NCBI GenBank assembly: GCA_903896015.1
Contig: CAITWF010000075.1
Location: 1 to 56,137 of the forward strand
Source: an uncultured Opitutia bacterium
GTDB lineage: Bacteria; Verrucomicrobiota; Verrucomicrobiia; Opitutales; Opitutaceae
Length of the DNA stretch: 56,137 bases
Direction: 5' to 3'
Below are positions 7,868 through 16,363 of the stretch, in pieces. Each line of letters begins with the position of its first letter. Position 1 is the first letter of the stretch. The notes beneath the pieces are model-generated. The model had not been told where the DNA came from and made no database searches. It saw only the letters and a program-made list of their open reading frames with translations. Position numbers and translations under genes: made by a program.

Positions 7868-10800
7868 AGTTGAGCCACAGCATGATTCTGGCTTCGGCTG
7901 GCTCGGGAAAAACCTTCGCGCTCACCGATCGGTTTGTTGCGCTGCTCGCGCACGGCGCTGCGCCGGATCGGATCGCGGCGTTGACGTTTACACGCAAGGC
8001 CGCGGGCGAATTTTTCGACGAGATTCTGCGCAAGCTGGCGCACGCGGCGGCGGACGAGGCGGTGGCGAAAAAACTCGCCGCGCGCATCGGGCTGCCCGCG
8101 CTGGGCTGCGCGGAATTTTTGGCGATGCTGCGGGCCGTCGTCGAGGCGATGCCGCGGCTGAGCCTCGGCACGCTCGACAGTTTTTTTTCACGCGTGGTGC
8201 GCGCTTTCCCGCTCGAGCTGGGGCTCGGCGGCGATTTCGAAATTTTGCAGGAGCACGCGGCGCGGCTGGAGCGCCGCCGGGTTTTGCGCCGGATGTTTGC
8301 GCACGCGGGTCGGGACGACGCCGCGCAGCAGGACTTTGTCGAGGCCTTCAAGCGCGCGACGTTCGGCCGCGAGGAAAAACGCCTCGGGGAAACGCTCGAC
8401 CGATTTTTGGATGAGCACGCGGAGACGTTTCTCGCCGCCCCGGATCCGACGCGGTGGGGTCGGGTCGATAAAATCTGGCCGCAGGGTGCGCTGTGGTTCG
8501 CGCACGCCACCGCGCGCGAACGCGACGCCGCAGCGCGCGCGCTGCACGCCGCATTGGCGTGGGACGAACTTAACGACAAGCAGCGCGCGCGGCTGGATAA
8601 TTTTTTCGCGGAGCTGCCCGCGTGGTCGCCCGGTGCGGAGTTGCCCGACGCGGTGGGCTATATGCTGAAAAACGCACTGGAGGAGTGGCCGGCGCTGGCT
8701 GAGGTGCGGATCGAACGGAAAAAGGTTCCGCTGTCGCGCGCAGCGGGCGATGCGCTGCGCAAACTCGCCGGAGGGATTGTCGGCGCGGAGCTGGTGCGAC
8801 ACCTCGAGATGACGCGCGGCGTGTGCGCTGTCCTGCAAGGCTACGAGGCGATTTATGACGACGCGGTGCGGCGGGGCGGCCGGCTGACGTTTGCGGATGT
8901 GCAGCGCCTGTTGCAGCCCGCGGCACTCACGCGCGACGCCGACCTCGATCGGCGGCTCTTCATCGACTGGCGGCTCGACGCGCAAATCGACCACTGGCTG
9001 CTCGACGAGTTTCAGGACACGAGCTTCGGCCAGTGGAGCGTGTTGAAAAACTTGATCGACGAGGCGGTGCAGGACGCGGAGGGCGCACGGACATTTTTCT
9101 GCGTCGGTGATGTGAAGCAGGCGATCTACACGTGGCGCGAAGGAGACGCGCGGTTGTTCCGTGAAGTGCTCGATCACTATAACCAAATCGCGCCCGGCAC
9201 GATCGAAGTCAGGCCGCTCAACGATTCGTGGCGGTCCGGCCCGCCGATCGTGGCGATGGTCAACCGCGTGTTTGGCGATGCGCAGGCGTTGCGGGCGCTG
9301 TTTCCCGCCGACGCCGCGCAGCGCTGGTCGGCGGAGTGGGGCGCGCATACGAGCGCGCGGCCGGAGCTCGGTGGTTTTTCGGAGCTGCGCCATGCCGCCG
9401 ACGAAGCGGGGCGTTTTGCGGAAACATTGCGGGTGATTCAGGAGGTGCAGCCGCTCGCGCGCGGCCTGTCGGTCGCGGTGCTCGTGCAGAAAAACGACAC
9501 GGCGGCGGAGCTGGCGGACTATTTGCGGCGCGAAGGTAAGCTGCCCGCGATCGCCGAGTCGGATCTGCACGTGGGCACCGACAATCCGCTCGCGTGCGCG
9601 CTGCTCGCGCTCGTGCGCGCCGCCGCGCATCCCGGCGATCGGGCGGCGTGGGAGCACGTGGGCATGACGCCGCTAGCGCACGTACTCCATGCGGAAAAAT
9701 GTTTCGATGCCGACGGTCTCACCGCTCGGCTGCTGGGCGAGATTCACGCGCGCGGGTTCGAGCGCACGATCGAGGCGTGGTTGCAAAAATTGGAGCCAGC
9801 GCTCGCGCCCAATGATCGGTTTTCGCGCGAGCGCGGGCGGCAGTTGGTCGAGGCGGCGCGGTTGTTCGACGAGACCGGGTCGCGCGACGTGGCGGAGTTT
9901 GGGCAGTTCATCGCGCGGCACACGGTGCGCGAGTCGGACGCCGCGGCCGTCGTGCGCGTAATGACGGTCCACAAGGCGAAAGGCCTCGGCTTCGACCTTG
10001 TGATTCTGCCCGACCTCGAGGGGAAATCGATCGCGGCGAGGCGGCGCGGGCTAGCGGTGAAAAAAGCCGCTGATCGATCGGTGGAGTGGGTGCTGGATTT
10101 GCCGAGCGAGGAATTTTTTGCGCGCGACGAAACGCTGTCGGCCTTCGCGACCGCGGCGGAGGCGGACGCCTGCTACGAAAAGCTCTGTCTGCTCTACGTG
10201 GCGATGACGCGGGCGAAGCGCGCGATGTATATTATCACGCATCCGGTCGGAAATTCGTCGTCAAAAAATTTTCCGCGGCTGCTGCGTGACACGCTGGGCG
10301 AGGAGTGGAGCGAGGGTGATGCGCGCTGGTTCGAAAAAATCTCGCGCGCGGTTACGGCGGAAAAACCCGCCGAGGCGCTGCCCACGATCGATGAGACGCG
10401 CGCGCCGCGCGCCCCACGTCGTCCGTCGCAGACCCCCTCGGGCCTGCAATCGGGTGTGATCGAGAGTGGGGGGCTTTTTTCGCTCGCGACGGGCGACGCG
10501 GGGGCGGCGTTCGGTCGCGGCGTACATGCGTTGCTCGCTGAGATTTCGTGGCTCGCGCCGGGCGACGGGGAAGAATTTGCGTCGAGGTGGACCGAGCGCG
10601 GCGTCGAGCCAGAGGTGCGCGCGGAGGCACTCGCGTGCTTGGTTGCGGAGGCGCTGGCGGATGTTTGGAAAGAAAATCTCGGTGCCGAGCTGTGGCGCGA
10701 GCGGGCGTTCGAGATCGTGCTGGACGGCGCGTGGGTGACGGGCGTGTTCGATCGCGTGGTGATCGAGCGCGATCCGCAGGGGCGCGCGGTGCGTGCGACG

Positions 10801-10998
10801 GTGTTTGATTTCAAAACCGACCGCGTGGCGGGTGGAGACAACGCAACGGCGGTGGCGCGGCACGCGGCGCAGATTGGTATTTATTGCCGTGCCGCGGCAC
10901 GCCTCGCCGGGCTCCCGGAAAGCGCGGTGGTGGGGGAGGTGGTGTGGACGCGGCTGCGGCGTCGGATACCGGTGTCGGTGACAAGCCGGAAATTCTAG
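7864..10998 (+). CDS. addA: AddA-like UvrD-family helicase-nuclease
   Basis: A 1044-residue SF1A helicase with a C-terminal nuclease, the motor subunit of an AddAB-type recombination complex. Motifs are in order: Walker A ASAGSGKT (10-17), motif Ia [11 protein letters not shown] (about 40), motif [10 protein letters not shown] (about 379), motif [14 protein letters not shown] (about 415), motif [12 protein letters not shown] (about 700), motif [15 protein letters not shown] (about 776). The nuclease core has GVHALL near residue 890 and FDFKTDR near 981. The ATG at 7864 is chosen because it overlaps the addB stop by 4 bases and places the Walker A near the N-terminus as in the family; an in-frame upstream extension reads as Arg/Gly-rich shadow sequence of addB. 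Length is slightly below that of Bacillus AddA (about 1230). Confidence 0.93.
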   Translation: MKLSHSMILASAGSGKTFALTDRFVALLAHGAAPDRIAALTFTRKAAGEFFDEILRKLAHAAADEAVAKKLAARIGLPALGCAEFLAMLRAVVEAMPRLSLGTLDSFFSRVVRAFPLELGLGGDFEILQEHAARLERRRVLRRMFAHAGRDDAAQQDFVEAFKRATFGREEKRLGETLDRFLDEHAETFLAAPDPTRWGRVDKIWPQGALWFAHATARERDAAARALHAALAWDELNDKQRARLDNFFAELPAWSPGAELPDAVGYMLKNALEEWPALAEVRIERKKVPLSRAAGDALRKLAGGIVGAELVRHLEMTRGVCAVLQGYEAIYDDAVRRGGRLTFADVQRLLQPAALTRDADLDRRLFIDWRLDAQIDHWLLDEFQDTSFGQWSVLKNLIDEAVQDAEGARTFFCVGDVKQAIYTWREGDARLFREVLDHYNQIAPGTIEVRPLNDSWRSGPPIVAMVNRVFGDAQALRALFPADAAQRWSAEWGAHTSARPELGGFSELRHAADEAGRFAETLRVIQEVQPLARGLSVAVLVQKNDTAAELADYLRREGKLPAIAESDLHVGTDNPLACALLALVRAAAHPGDRAAWEHVGMTPLAHVLHAEKCFDADGLTARLLGEIHARGFERTIEAWLQKLEPALAPNDRFSRERGRQLVEAARLFDETGSRDVAEFGQFIARHTVRESDAAAVVRVMTVHKAKGLGFDLVILPDLEGKSIAARRRGLAVKKAADRSVEWVLDLPSEEFFARDETLSAFATAAEADACYEKLCLLYVAMTRAKRAMYIITHPVGNSSSKNFPRLLRDTLGEEWSEGDARWFEKISRAVTAEKPAEALPTIDETRAPRAPRRPSQTPSGLQSGVIESGGLFSLATGDAGAAFGRGVHALLAEISWLAPGDGEEFASRWTERGVEPEVRAEALACLVAEALADVWKENLGAELWRERAFEIVLDGAWVTGVFDRVVIERDPQGRAVRATVFDFKTDRVAGGDNATAVARHAAQIGIYCRAAARLAGLPESAVVGEVVWTRLRRRIPVSVTSRKF

Positions 10999-11053
10999 CT
11001 GGACAGCGCGCCGGGCGCGTCGCACGGTGCGCGTTCACCAACACGCAATCCTC

Positions 11054-11155
11054 ATGGGTAACCTGAAAAAGAAACGTCGTCTGAAGATGAACAAGCACAA
11101 GCGCCGAAAGCGCTTGAAGGCGAATCGCCACAAAAAGCGCACGTGGCAGAAGTGA
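11054..11155 (+). CDS. bS22-like mini ribosomal protein (AURKAIP1/COX24 domain)
   Basis: A 33-residue, extremely basic protein ([15 protein letters not shown]...; about 20 Lys or Arg, ending RTWQK). The pattern [19 protein letters not shown] matches the short AURKAIP1/COX24 family, related to mitochondrial mS38 and to the bS22 protein seen in mycobacterial ribosomes, where it sits in the 30S decoding-side rRNA. It follows addA by 55 bases and is followed by a rho-independent terminator 53 bases after its stop. Codon choice is ordinary for the region. Identification is by recall of the family pattern, but the size, charge and pattern leave few alternatives. Confidence 0.85.
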   Translation: MGNLKKKRRLKMNKHKRRKRLKANRHKKRTWQK

Positions 11156-11208
11156 GCGGCGCGGGTTTCGCGTCGTTCTTCACCCACTTGGGCCTTCACC
11201 TCTTCAAG

Positions 11209-11235
11209 CCCGCCGCTCCTCCGCGGCGGGTTTTT
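11209..11235 (+). terminator. Rho-independent terminator after the bS22-like gene
   Basis: A perfect 8-base stem, CCCGCCGC with GCGGCGGG, around a TCCTCC loop, followed by TTTTT. Confidence 0.9.
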
Positions 11236-11560
11236 CGTCGCACGATTGGGGTGACGACGCCCGCACGGATGCGAGGACGCCAATGATCGGTGAACAACCG
11301 GTGAGTCGTGCGGGGATAAGCCCGGCTGCGGCGGCCGTTTCCTGACGGCGTAAGTGTTTTTCCGTCTTGCGATCAAGAAAAGGTAAATGGCGGTTGGAGC
11401 GAGGGTAAGGCCTGTGTTTAATCTTGTCTTGCCGGAGGCCTTTTGGGAACTTTCGCGCTCAATTTGCGCCAGCCGGCTACGGGGGGGCGTTTTTTTACAA
11501 AAAACACCCTAGACGTTTGCACCCGCACCTCAGACTTACCGCACCGAGATAGCCGACTAC
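11236..11560. other. Intergenic region upstream of the pilM operon
   Basis: No gene is supported. The 325 bases presumably hold the pilM operon promoter. A run of seven G (11481-11487) leads into a T/A-rich hairpin (11485-11509): GGGCGTTTTTT pairs with AAAAAACACCC with one mismatch. This ends 52 bases before the pilM ATG and could be a weak attenuator. No confident -35/-10 pair was found. Confidence 0.35.
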
Positions 11561-12628
11561 ATGTTTCTTTCCCAGAAAACCAAAGGGTTCTTCGTCGAGA
11601 TGAACGACCAGGCGATTATGCTGGCGCGCACCTCGGCACCCACGCTGCCGTTCACGATTGAGGAGCTGCGGGAGTGTCCGCCGAATGATGCGGTGGCGTT
11701 GGCGGATGCGCTGGCCCAGATTCAGCCGAAGAAGAGTCCGACCGGTTATCTGCATGCGGTGGTGGGAGTTTATCCGGCCAAGCGGCTCGTGCGGCGGCAT
11801 GCGCTGGAACTGAAAAGGCTGAAGGAGGCCGGTTATTTCACCGAGGTGTTTTCGCAGCAGTTTCGCGTCGAGCAGGACAAGTTCGCGATCGCGATTATCA
11901 ATTCCACCGACGGCTCTGACTACGATCTCGGCAAGGCGGCGAACAAGGAGGTGCTATTCTGCGGGCTGCCGAACGACGATATTCTCGCGCTGCAGACTTC
12001 ACTGCTGGAATCGTCAATCTATCCCGAGCGGCTTGAACTCGGCACTGTGGCGATGCTGGGCGGTGTAGTGGACAGCCTTTCGTTCACGAAGTCGAAGACG
12101 CCGACGCTCGTGCTCGAGATCGGGGCGGACTTCACGCACTCGTTCATCGTGTCGGCCAGCGGCGTAGAAGCCTCGCGGCCGATCCCGCAGGGGCTCGATG
12201 CGATGGTGCCGATCGTGCAGAAGGAGCTCGGGTTGAAGGACGAGGAGTCGGCCAAGCGGCTGTTTTATTCCAACACCTTCGATTTCACCGGCATGGGCCC
12301 ACTGCTCACGAAGAAGCTGCTCAAGGAACTGCAGTCCTCGATCGGATTCTACGAAGTGCAGACGGGCCAGTCGGTCGGCCAGGTGCTCACCACCCAACTC
12401 TCGCCCAAGCTCGCCTGGCTCGACGTCGCGATCGCCAACGCCCTCGGCATCAGCAGCCTCAAGCTCGATCCCGTGGCTTGGCTGCAATCGCGGCAGGTCA
12501 CCGTGCCGGATAACCTCGTCAAACAAGCCCAGGACATCCGTTGGTTCGGACTGCTCAGCCTGATGGCCCACTACCACTCCGCTTCATCCGCCGCCAATGG
12601 CACTCCCGTTCCTGAAGAAAAAAAGTGA
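11561..12628 (+). CDS. pilM: PilM-like actin-fold ATPase of type IV pilus or type II secretion assembly
   Basis: A 355-residue cytosolic protein. PilM is an actin-like ATP-binding protein that docks on the cytoplasmic tail of PilN and links inner-membrane assembly proteins to the motor. Sequence support includes TPTLVLEIGADFTHSFI near residue 183 (the phosphate-2-like segment of actin-fold proteins), length close to the 350-residue norm, and strict gene order with PilN-, PilO- and secretin-type genes downstream. The N-terminal FLSQKTKGFFVEM replaces the usual VGLDIG start, so it is a divergent member. It overlaps pilN by 32 bases. No pilB, pilC or pilT is in the window. Confidence 0.8.
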   Translation: MFLSQKTKGFFVEMNDQAIMLARTSAPTLPFTIEELRECPPNDAVALADALAQIQPKKSPTGYLHAVVGVYPAKRLVRRHALELKRLKEAGYFTEVFSQQFRVEQDKFAIAIINSTDGSDYDLGKAANKEVLFCGLPNDDILALQTSLLESSIYPERLELGTVAMLGGVVDSLSFTKSKTPTLVLEIGADFTHSFIVSASGVEASRPIPQGLDAMVPIVQKELGLKDEESAKRLFYSNTFDFTGMGPLLTKKLLKELQSSIGFYEVQTGQSVGQVLTTQLSPKLAWLDVAIANALGISSLKLDPVAWLQSRQVTVPDNLVKQAQDIRWFGLLSLMAHYHSASSAANGTPVPEEKK

Positions 12629-13244
12629 GGCGGCCGCCGTGCCCCTCGTGCCCGCGTGGCACCCGAATTTCCGCAACTTTGAAAAGCTGCCGGACATCAA
12701 GGTCGTGCGCACGGCGTTCTTCGTCAACGCCGCCGCGATCACCCTCGTCCTTGCACTGCTTACGTATTTCGGCTTCGGGGAGTGGCAGCTTCGCAGTCTC
12801 AAATCCCAAATCGCGGACTGGGATCGCCAGATCGCCCGCGACAAGCCCGGCAGCGATCGCGCCGTCGCGCTCTTCAAGAAATTCGAAACCCAGGAGGCAA
12901 AGTTTGCCGAAGTGGAGGCTTTCCTGAAGGCCAAGCCTCCCGTTTCTGATTTGCTGGTTCGTCTAGCGCAGACGCTCCCGCCCAACATCGCGGTCGACAG
13001 TCTCGATCTCCGCGAAAACGGCCTCGCTCTTCGGCTCACCGTGCGTGGCACGCCCGATGCCGCGAGCGGCTACGCCAACTCCTATCTCGAGCAACTCCGC
13101 ACCGACAAACGCTTCGCCCGCTTCGATCAGAGCGGCCAGAACGGCTTCGCGATTACCAGCGTCCAGCGCAACACGGGCACCGGCCGCCTCAGCGTCGAGT
13201 TCTTCCTCAGCCTCGCCAAACCCGGAAAGGACGCGAAGAAATGA
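12597..13244 (+). CDS. pilN: PilN-like inner-membrane assembly protein
   Basis: A 215-residue bitopic protein: a cytosolic tail of about 39 residues, one membrane helix (about 40-60, AFFVNAAAITLVLALLTYF), a coiled segment with LKSQIADWDRQIA, then a periplasmic alpha/beta domain. This is the PilN/GspL-C layout; PilN pairs with PilO in the periplasm and with PilM in the cytosol. The start overlaps the end of pilM by 32 bases and the stop overlaps pilO by 4 bases, as expected for obligate partners. The assignment rests on topology, size and gene order more than on primary sequence. Confidence 0.78.
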   Translation: MALPFLKKKSEAAAVPLVPAWHPNFRNFEKLPDIKVVRTAFFVNAAAITLVLALLTYFGFGEWQLRSLKSQIADWDRQIARDKPGSDRAVALFKKFETQEAKFAEVEAFLKAKPPVSDLLVRLAQTLPPNIAVDSLDLRENGLALRLTVRGTPDAASGYANSYLEQLRTDKRFARFDQSGQNGFAITSVQRNTGTGRLSVEFFLSLAKPGKDAKK

Positions 13245-13804
13245 TGACGAACGAAGAGCTGTTGGCGCTGCTCAAGAAAAACCCGATTGGGGTCATCTGC
13301 GGGGTCCTTAGCCTCGCGCTCGGCGCGGGGATTTATTTTCGCTCCGACGAAGTGCCCGCCGCCGAGGCCGAACTCGCGCAAAAATCCGAGGAGGGCGCCC
13401 GCCTTGCGGCGAATCTCCAGAACGCCGCCCAGTTGAAGGAGCAAAACGATGCCCTGACGATCGCGGAAAAGGAGCTTGAGTCGCGCCTCATGCATGCGTC
13501 GCAGACGCTCACCAACCTCCAGTTCTTCTACAAACTTGAGTCCGACACCGGCGTGAAAATGACCGTGAACTCTCAGGGCTCGCTCGCAGCCGCGCCGAAG
13601 AGCGCGGGCAAGACCATCTACTCAATCGTACCTTTCACCATCACCGTGCAGGGCTCTATCGCGCAGTTGGTCGACTACCTGCATCGCCTCGAAAGCAACG
13701 CCCGTTACTGCCGGGTCGTGAGCGTCACCTGCAGCGCCCCCACCTCCGAGCGCGGCGCTCCGATTACCCTTGCCCTTAACCTCGAACTCCTCGGCGTCCC
13801 GTGA
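13241..13804 (+). CDS. pilO: PilO-like inner-membrane assembly protein
   Basis: A 187-residue bitopic protein with a short cytosolic tail, a membrane helix at about residues 15-30 (PIGVICGVLSLALGAGIYF), a long coiled coil rich in Glu, Ala and Gln (about 40-90), and a C-terminal ferredoxin-like domain that includes YSIVPFTITVQGSIAQLVDYLHRLE. This last segment matches the conserved PilO core. It forms the PilN-PilO heterodimer that aligns the inner-membrane platform. Two Met codons (13241, 13244) are possible starts. The stop region overlaps the next gene by 4 bases (GTGA). Confidence 0.82.
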   Translation: MMTNEELLALLKKNPIGVICGVLSLALGAGIYFRSDEVPAAEAELAQKSEEGARLAANLQNAAQLKEQNDALTIAEKELESRLMHASQTLTNLQFFYKLESDTGVKMTVNSQGSLAAAPKSAGKTIYSIVPFTITVQGSIAQLVDYLHRLESNARYCRVVSVTCSAPTSERGAPITLALNLELLGVP

Positions 13805-14385
13805 ATCATTTCCGCCTCCTGTTCGCCACGGGCCTCGCGCTCGTCTCCTTGCTCCCGCCGCTGGTCGGCAAGACGCTTTCCGATCTCGTCTCGCCCGATA
13901 AACGCCGCACGGCCGTCGAGCTTGCGCAGCGCCTGACCCATGCCCCCGAGGTGGCTCCCGCGCCCACCGATCTCCCGAGCCCCTTTAACCCTCCAGGCTT
14001 CGATCAACCCGATCCCGAAGAGGCGCGCGCTGCTGCCGCCGCTTACGCCAAAGGCGTAGGTCCTGCCCCGGCGGTCGGGGCCGGGCCGGCGAGCACCGCT
14101 GCCACCGCCGGCGGCAGTGGCAGCGCGGGCCAGCCCGCCCATCCGCCAGGCGAGCGCGAGATTCTCGAAACCCTCGCCGGCAAACTCCCCGCCACCGGTA
14201 CGTTCGTGTTCAACGGTGAACCGCTCCTCGTAGTCGGCCGCAATCGCGTGAAAGTCGGCGACAAGTTCACCGTCGCCTACAACGGTCAGGACTACGAACT
14301 CGAGCTCATCACGATCGATCGCACAACCTTCACGCTCCGCTACCACGGCGAAGAAATTACCCGGCCCATCAAAACAGGAAAGTAA
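13801..14385 (+). CDS. PilP-like exported protein
   Basis: A 194-residue protein from a GTG start that overlaps pilO by 4 bases. It has a signal peptide or anchor (MNHFRLLFATGLALVSLLPP), a Pro/Ala/Gly-rich middle, and a small C-terminal beta domain (about 135-190) with VFNGEPLLVVGRNRVKVGD and FTLRYHGEEITRPI. The position between PilO and the secretin is where PilP (or GspC) lies; PilP connects PilNO to the secretin PilQ. No lipobox Cys is seen, unlike proteobacterial PilP lipoproteins. The function is inferred from position and topology. Confidence 0.6.
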   Translation: MNHFRLLFATGLALVSLLPPLVGKTLSDLVSPDKRRTAVELAQRLTHAPEVAPAPTDLPSPFNPPGFDQPDPEEARAAAAAYAKGVGPAPAVGAGPASTAATAGGSGSAGQPAHPPGEREILETLAGKLPATGTFVFNGEPLLVVGRNRVKVGDKFTVAYNGQDYELELITIDRTTFTLRYHGEEITRPIKTGK

Positions 14386-14390
14386 GTCCC

Positions 14391-16316
14391 ATGAGAACCA
14401 GCCACCTTCTCTTTCTCACTGCCGCGGCCCTATCCGCGACAGCACCCGCCTTCGCCGCCGCGCAACCCACCGAGCCCGCGCCCGCCACGCCGCCGCCCAC
14501 CGCGCCCGCCGCCGCCGGCGATAAGCCCGCCTCGGCCACCGGTAACCCGGCCAACGCCTCCTCGATCCCGGCCGACGTCGCCAAGCTCGCCGACAAACCC
14601 GCCGCCGCCGAAGTCGCCGTCAAAACCTCCGACGATTCGACAAAGGGCGCCGCCACGGCCGCCGCCGCTGCTGCCGCCGTCGCGAAAGGCGCGAAAGACT
14701 CCGCCGGCCACGAAACCCTCTCCGTCGATTTCCCTGACGAGGATGTCCGCAACATCCTCCGCAACGTCGCCGATCTCTTCGAGCTCAACATTATCATGCC
14801 CGAGACCCTGCAGGGCAAAACCACGATCAAGCTCCGAGACGTTACCTGGCGCCAAATTTTCCAAAACGTCCTCGATCCCGTCAACTACACCTACGTCGAG
14901 GACGGTAACATCATCAAAATTGTTACCAAAGACTCTCTCAACGACGAGGCGGTCACGACCGAGATTTTCCTGATCAACTACGCCAAGGCCACCGACATCC
15001 TTCCTACTGTCAGCTCGCTCGTCGACACTGCTAAGGGGAAGATCGTCGTCGATGCGCGCAGCAATAGCCTCGTCATCACCGAGCGCCCCACGCGCATGAG
15101 CCGTATCCGCCCCATCATCGAGCAGCTCGATCGGGCCACCGATCAGGTCATGATCGAATCGAAATTCGTCGAGGTCACCAACAGCGACATCAAGAATATC
15201 GGCGTCAACTGGTCCTCGTTGAGTAACTATCAGATCAGCGCCGGCAATCTTCAGAGCACGCTCAGCCGCAATCGCGGTCAGAACGCGAGCGACGGCGTCA
15301 ACGGCAGCAGTGGCACCTCGGGCACCACCACCAACGGCACCAACGGCAGCACGACCAACACCACGAACGCCCAGCAGAACAACGGGTCCAACACGACGAG
15401 CAGCGTCACCTCGACCAACGGCACGCCCACCCAGACCTCCACCACCGGCACCAATGGCGCGCTCACCAACGGCACCACCAGCGGCACCACCACTGGCACC
15501 ACCAACACCGTCTCCGACACGCTTTCCAACACGCTCAACCTCGTCAATTCGCTCACCAACACCGGTGACACCGCGCGCGCTGCCACCGCGCTCTTCAGCG
15601 CCTCGCAGTTCAACTTGGTCCTCAGCGCGCTCCAGACGCTCAGCGACGTGAAGATCGTTTCCAATCCCACCATCGTCACCCTCAACAACAACGAGGCCAC
15701 GATCAATATTGGCGAATCCGATCCGCTGCCGAACTACACCTTCAATCCTCAGACTGGCACGCAGGAAGTCTCCGGCTTCACCTACAAGGACATTGGCATC
15801 ATACTGAAGGTAAAACCGCAGGTAAATGCCCGCGGCACTATCCTCCTCACCCTCAATCCCGAAGTCTCGCAGAAAAACGGCACGCTCACGTTCGGCGCCG
15901 CGCAGCTCCCTATCATCGCCACCCGCAAGGCCAGCACCATCGTCTCGCTCAAAGACGGATTCACCATGGGCATCGGCGGCCTCCTCAGCACGCAGACTAC
16001 CAAGAGCGGCTCGAAAGTCCCGATCCTCGGTTCGATCCCTGGCCTCGGTCGTCTCTTCCGGTCCGACACCACCGACAAGCAGGGCACCAACTTGATCATC
16101 TTTATCACCGCCAAAACGCTCAGCGCCGACGGCGCTCCCACCGAGCAGGTCTTCGAGTCCGAACGCGTCCGCGAACTCCAGATGCGCCGCGAAGAGCTGC
16201 CCGGCCACCGCGATGGCTCGGATCCGTTCCTGCCTTCCCCGTCGTTAAATTCTAGCGAAAAAACGCCCGCCAAGAAATCGCTCTTCCCGTTCCTCAATTC
16301 GGACGAGAAGAAATGA
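14391..16316 (+). CDS. pilQ: Type IV pilus/type II secretion secretin (PilQ/GspD family)
   Basis: A 641-residue outer-membrane channel subunit. It begins with a signal peptide ([22 protein letters not shown]), then an Ala/Pro-rich linker to about residue 105, an STN/N0-like domain ([19 protein letters not shown], about 116), an N1-type domain ([16 protein letters not shown], about 195; RPIIEQLD, about 240), and the secretin beta-barrel domain at about 400-575 with [17 protein letters not shown] and [15 protein letters not shown] 95-residue Asn/Gly/Thr/Ser-rich low-complexity insert lies at about 290-385. An AGGAAA lies upstream of the ATG. The gene starts 5 bases after the PilP-like stop, so it is the fifth gene of the operon. 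Confidence 0.93.
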   Translation: MRTSHLLFLTAAALSATAPAFAAAQPTEPAPATPPPTAPAAAGDKPASATGNPANASSIPADVAKLADKPAAAEVAVKTSDDSTKGAATAAAAAAAVAKGAKDSAGHETLSVDFPDEDVRNILRNVADLFELNIIMPETLQGKTTIKLRDVTWRQIFQNVLDPVNYTYVEDGNIIKIVTKDSLNDEAVTTEIFLINYAKATDILPTVSSLVDTAKGKIVVDARSNSLVITERPTRMSRIRPIIEQLDRATDQVMIESKFVEVTNSDIKNIGVNWSSLSNYQISAGNLQSTLSRNRGQNASDGVNGSSGTSGTTTNGTNGSTTNTTNAQQNNGSNTTSSVTSTNGTPTQTSTTGTNGALTNGTTSGTTTGTTNTVSDTLSNTLNLVNSLTNTGDTARAATALFSASQFNLVLSALQTLSDVKIVSNPTIVTLNNNEATINIGESDPLPNYTFNPQTGTQEVSGFTYKDIGIILKVKPQVNARGTILLTLNPEVSQKNGTLTFGAAQLPIIATRKASTIVSLKDGFTMGIGGLLSTQTTKSGSKVPILGSIPGLGRLFRSDTTDKQGTNLIIFITAKTLSADGAPTEQVFESERVRELQMRREELPGHRDGSDPFLPSPSLNSSEKTPAKKSLFPFLNSDEKK

Positions 16317-16363
16317 ACACCCTGAGCACGTTCTCCCCCCATATTGATTCACGAGGTGCAATC

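Noticed and set aside
14430-16208. A 592-codon antisense frame over pilQ
   Set aside because: Gly/Asp/Val-rich shadow of the sense codons with no recognisable fold.
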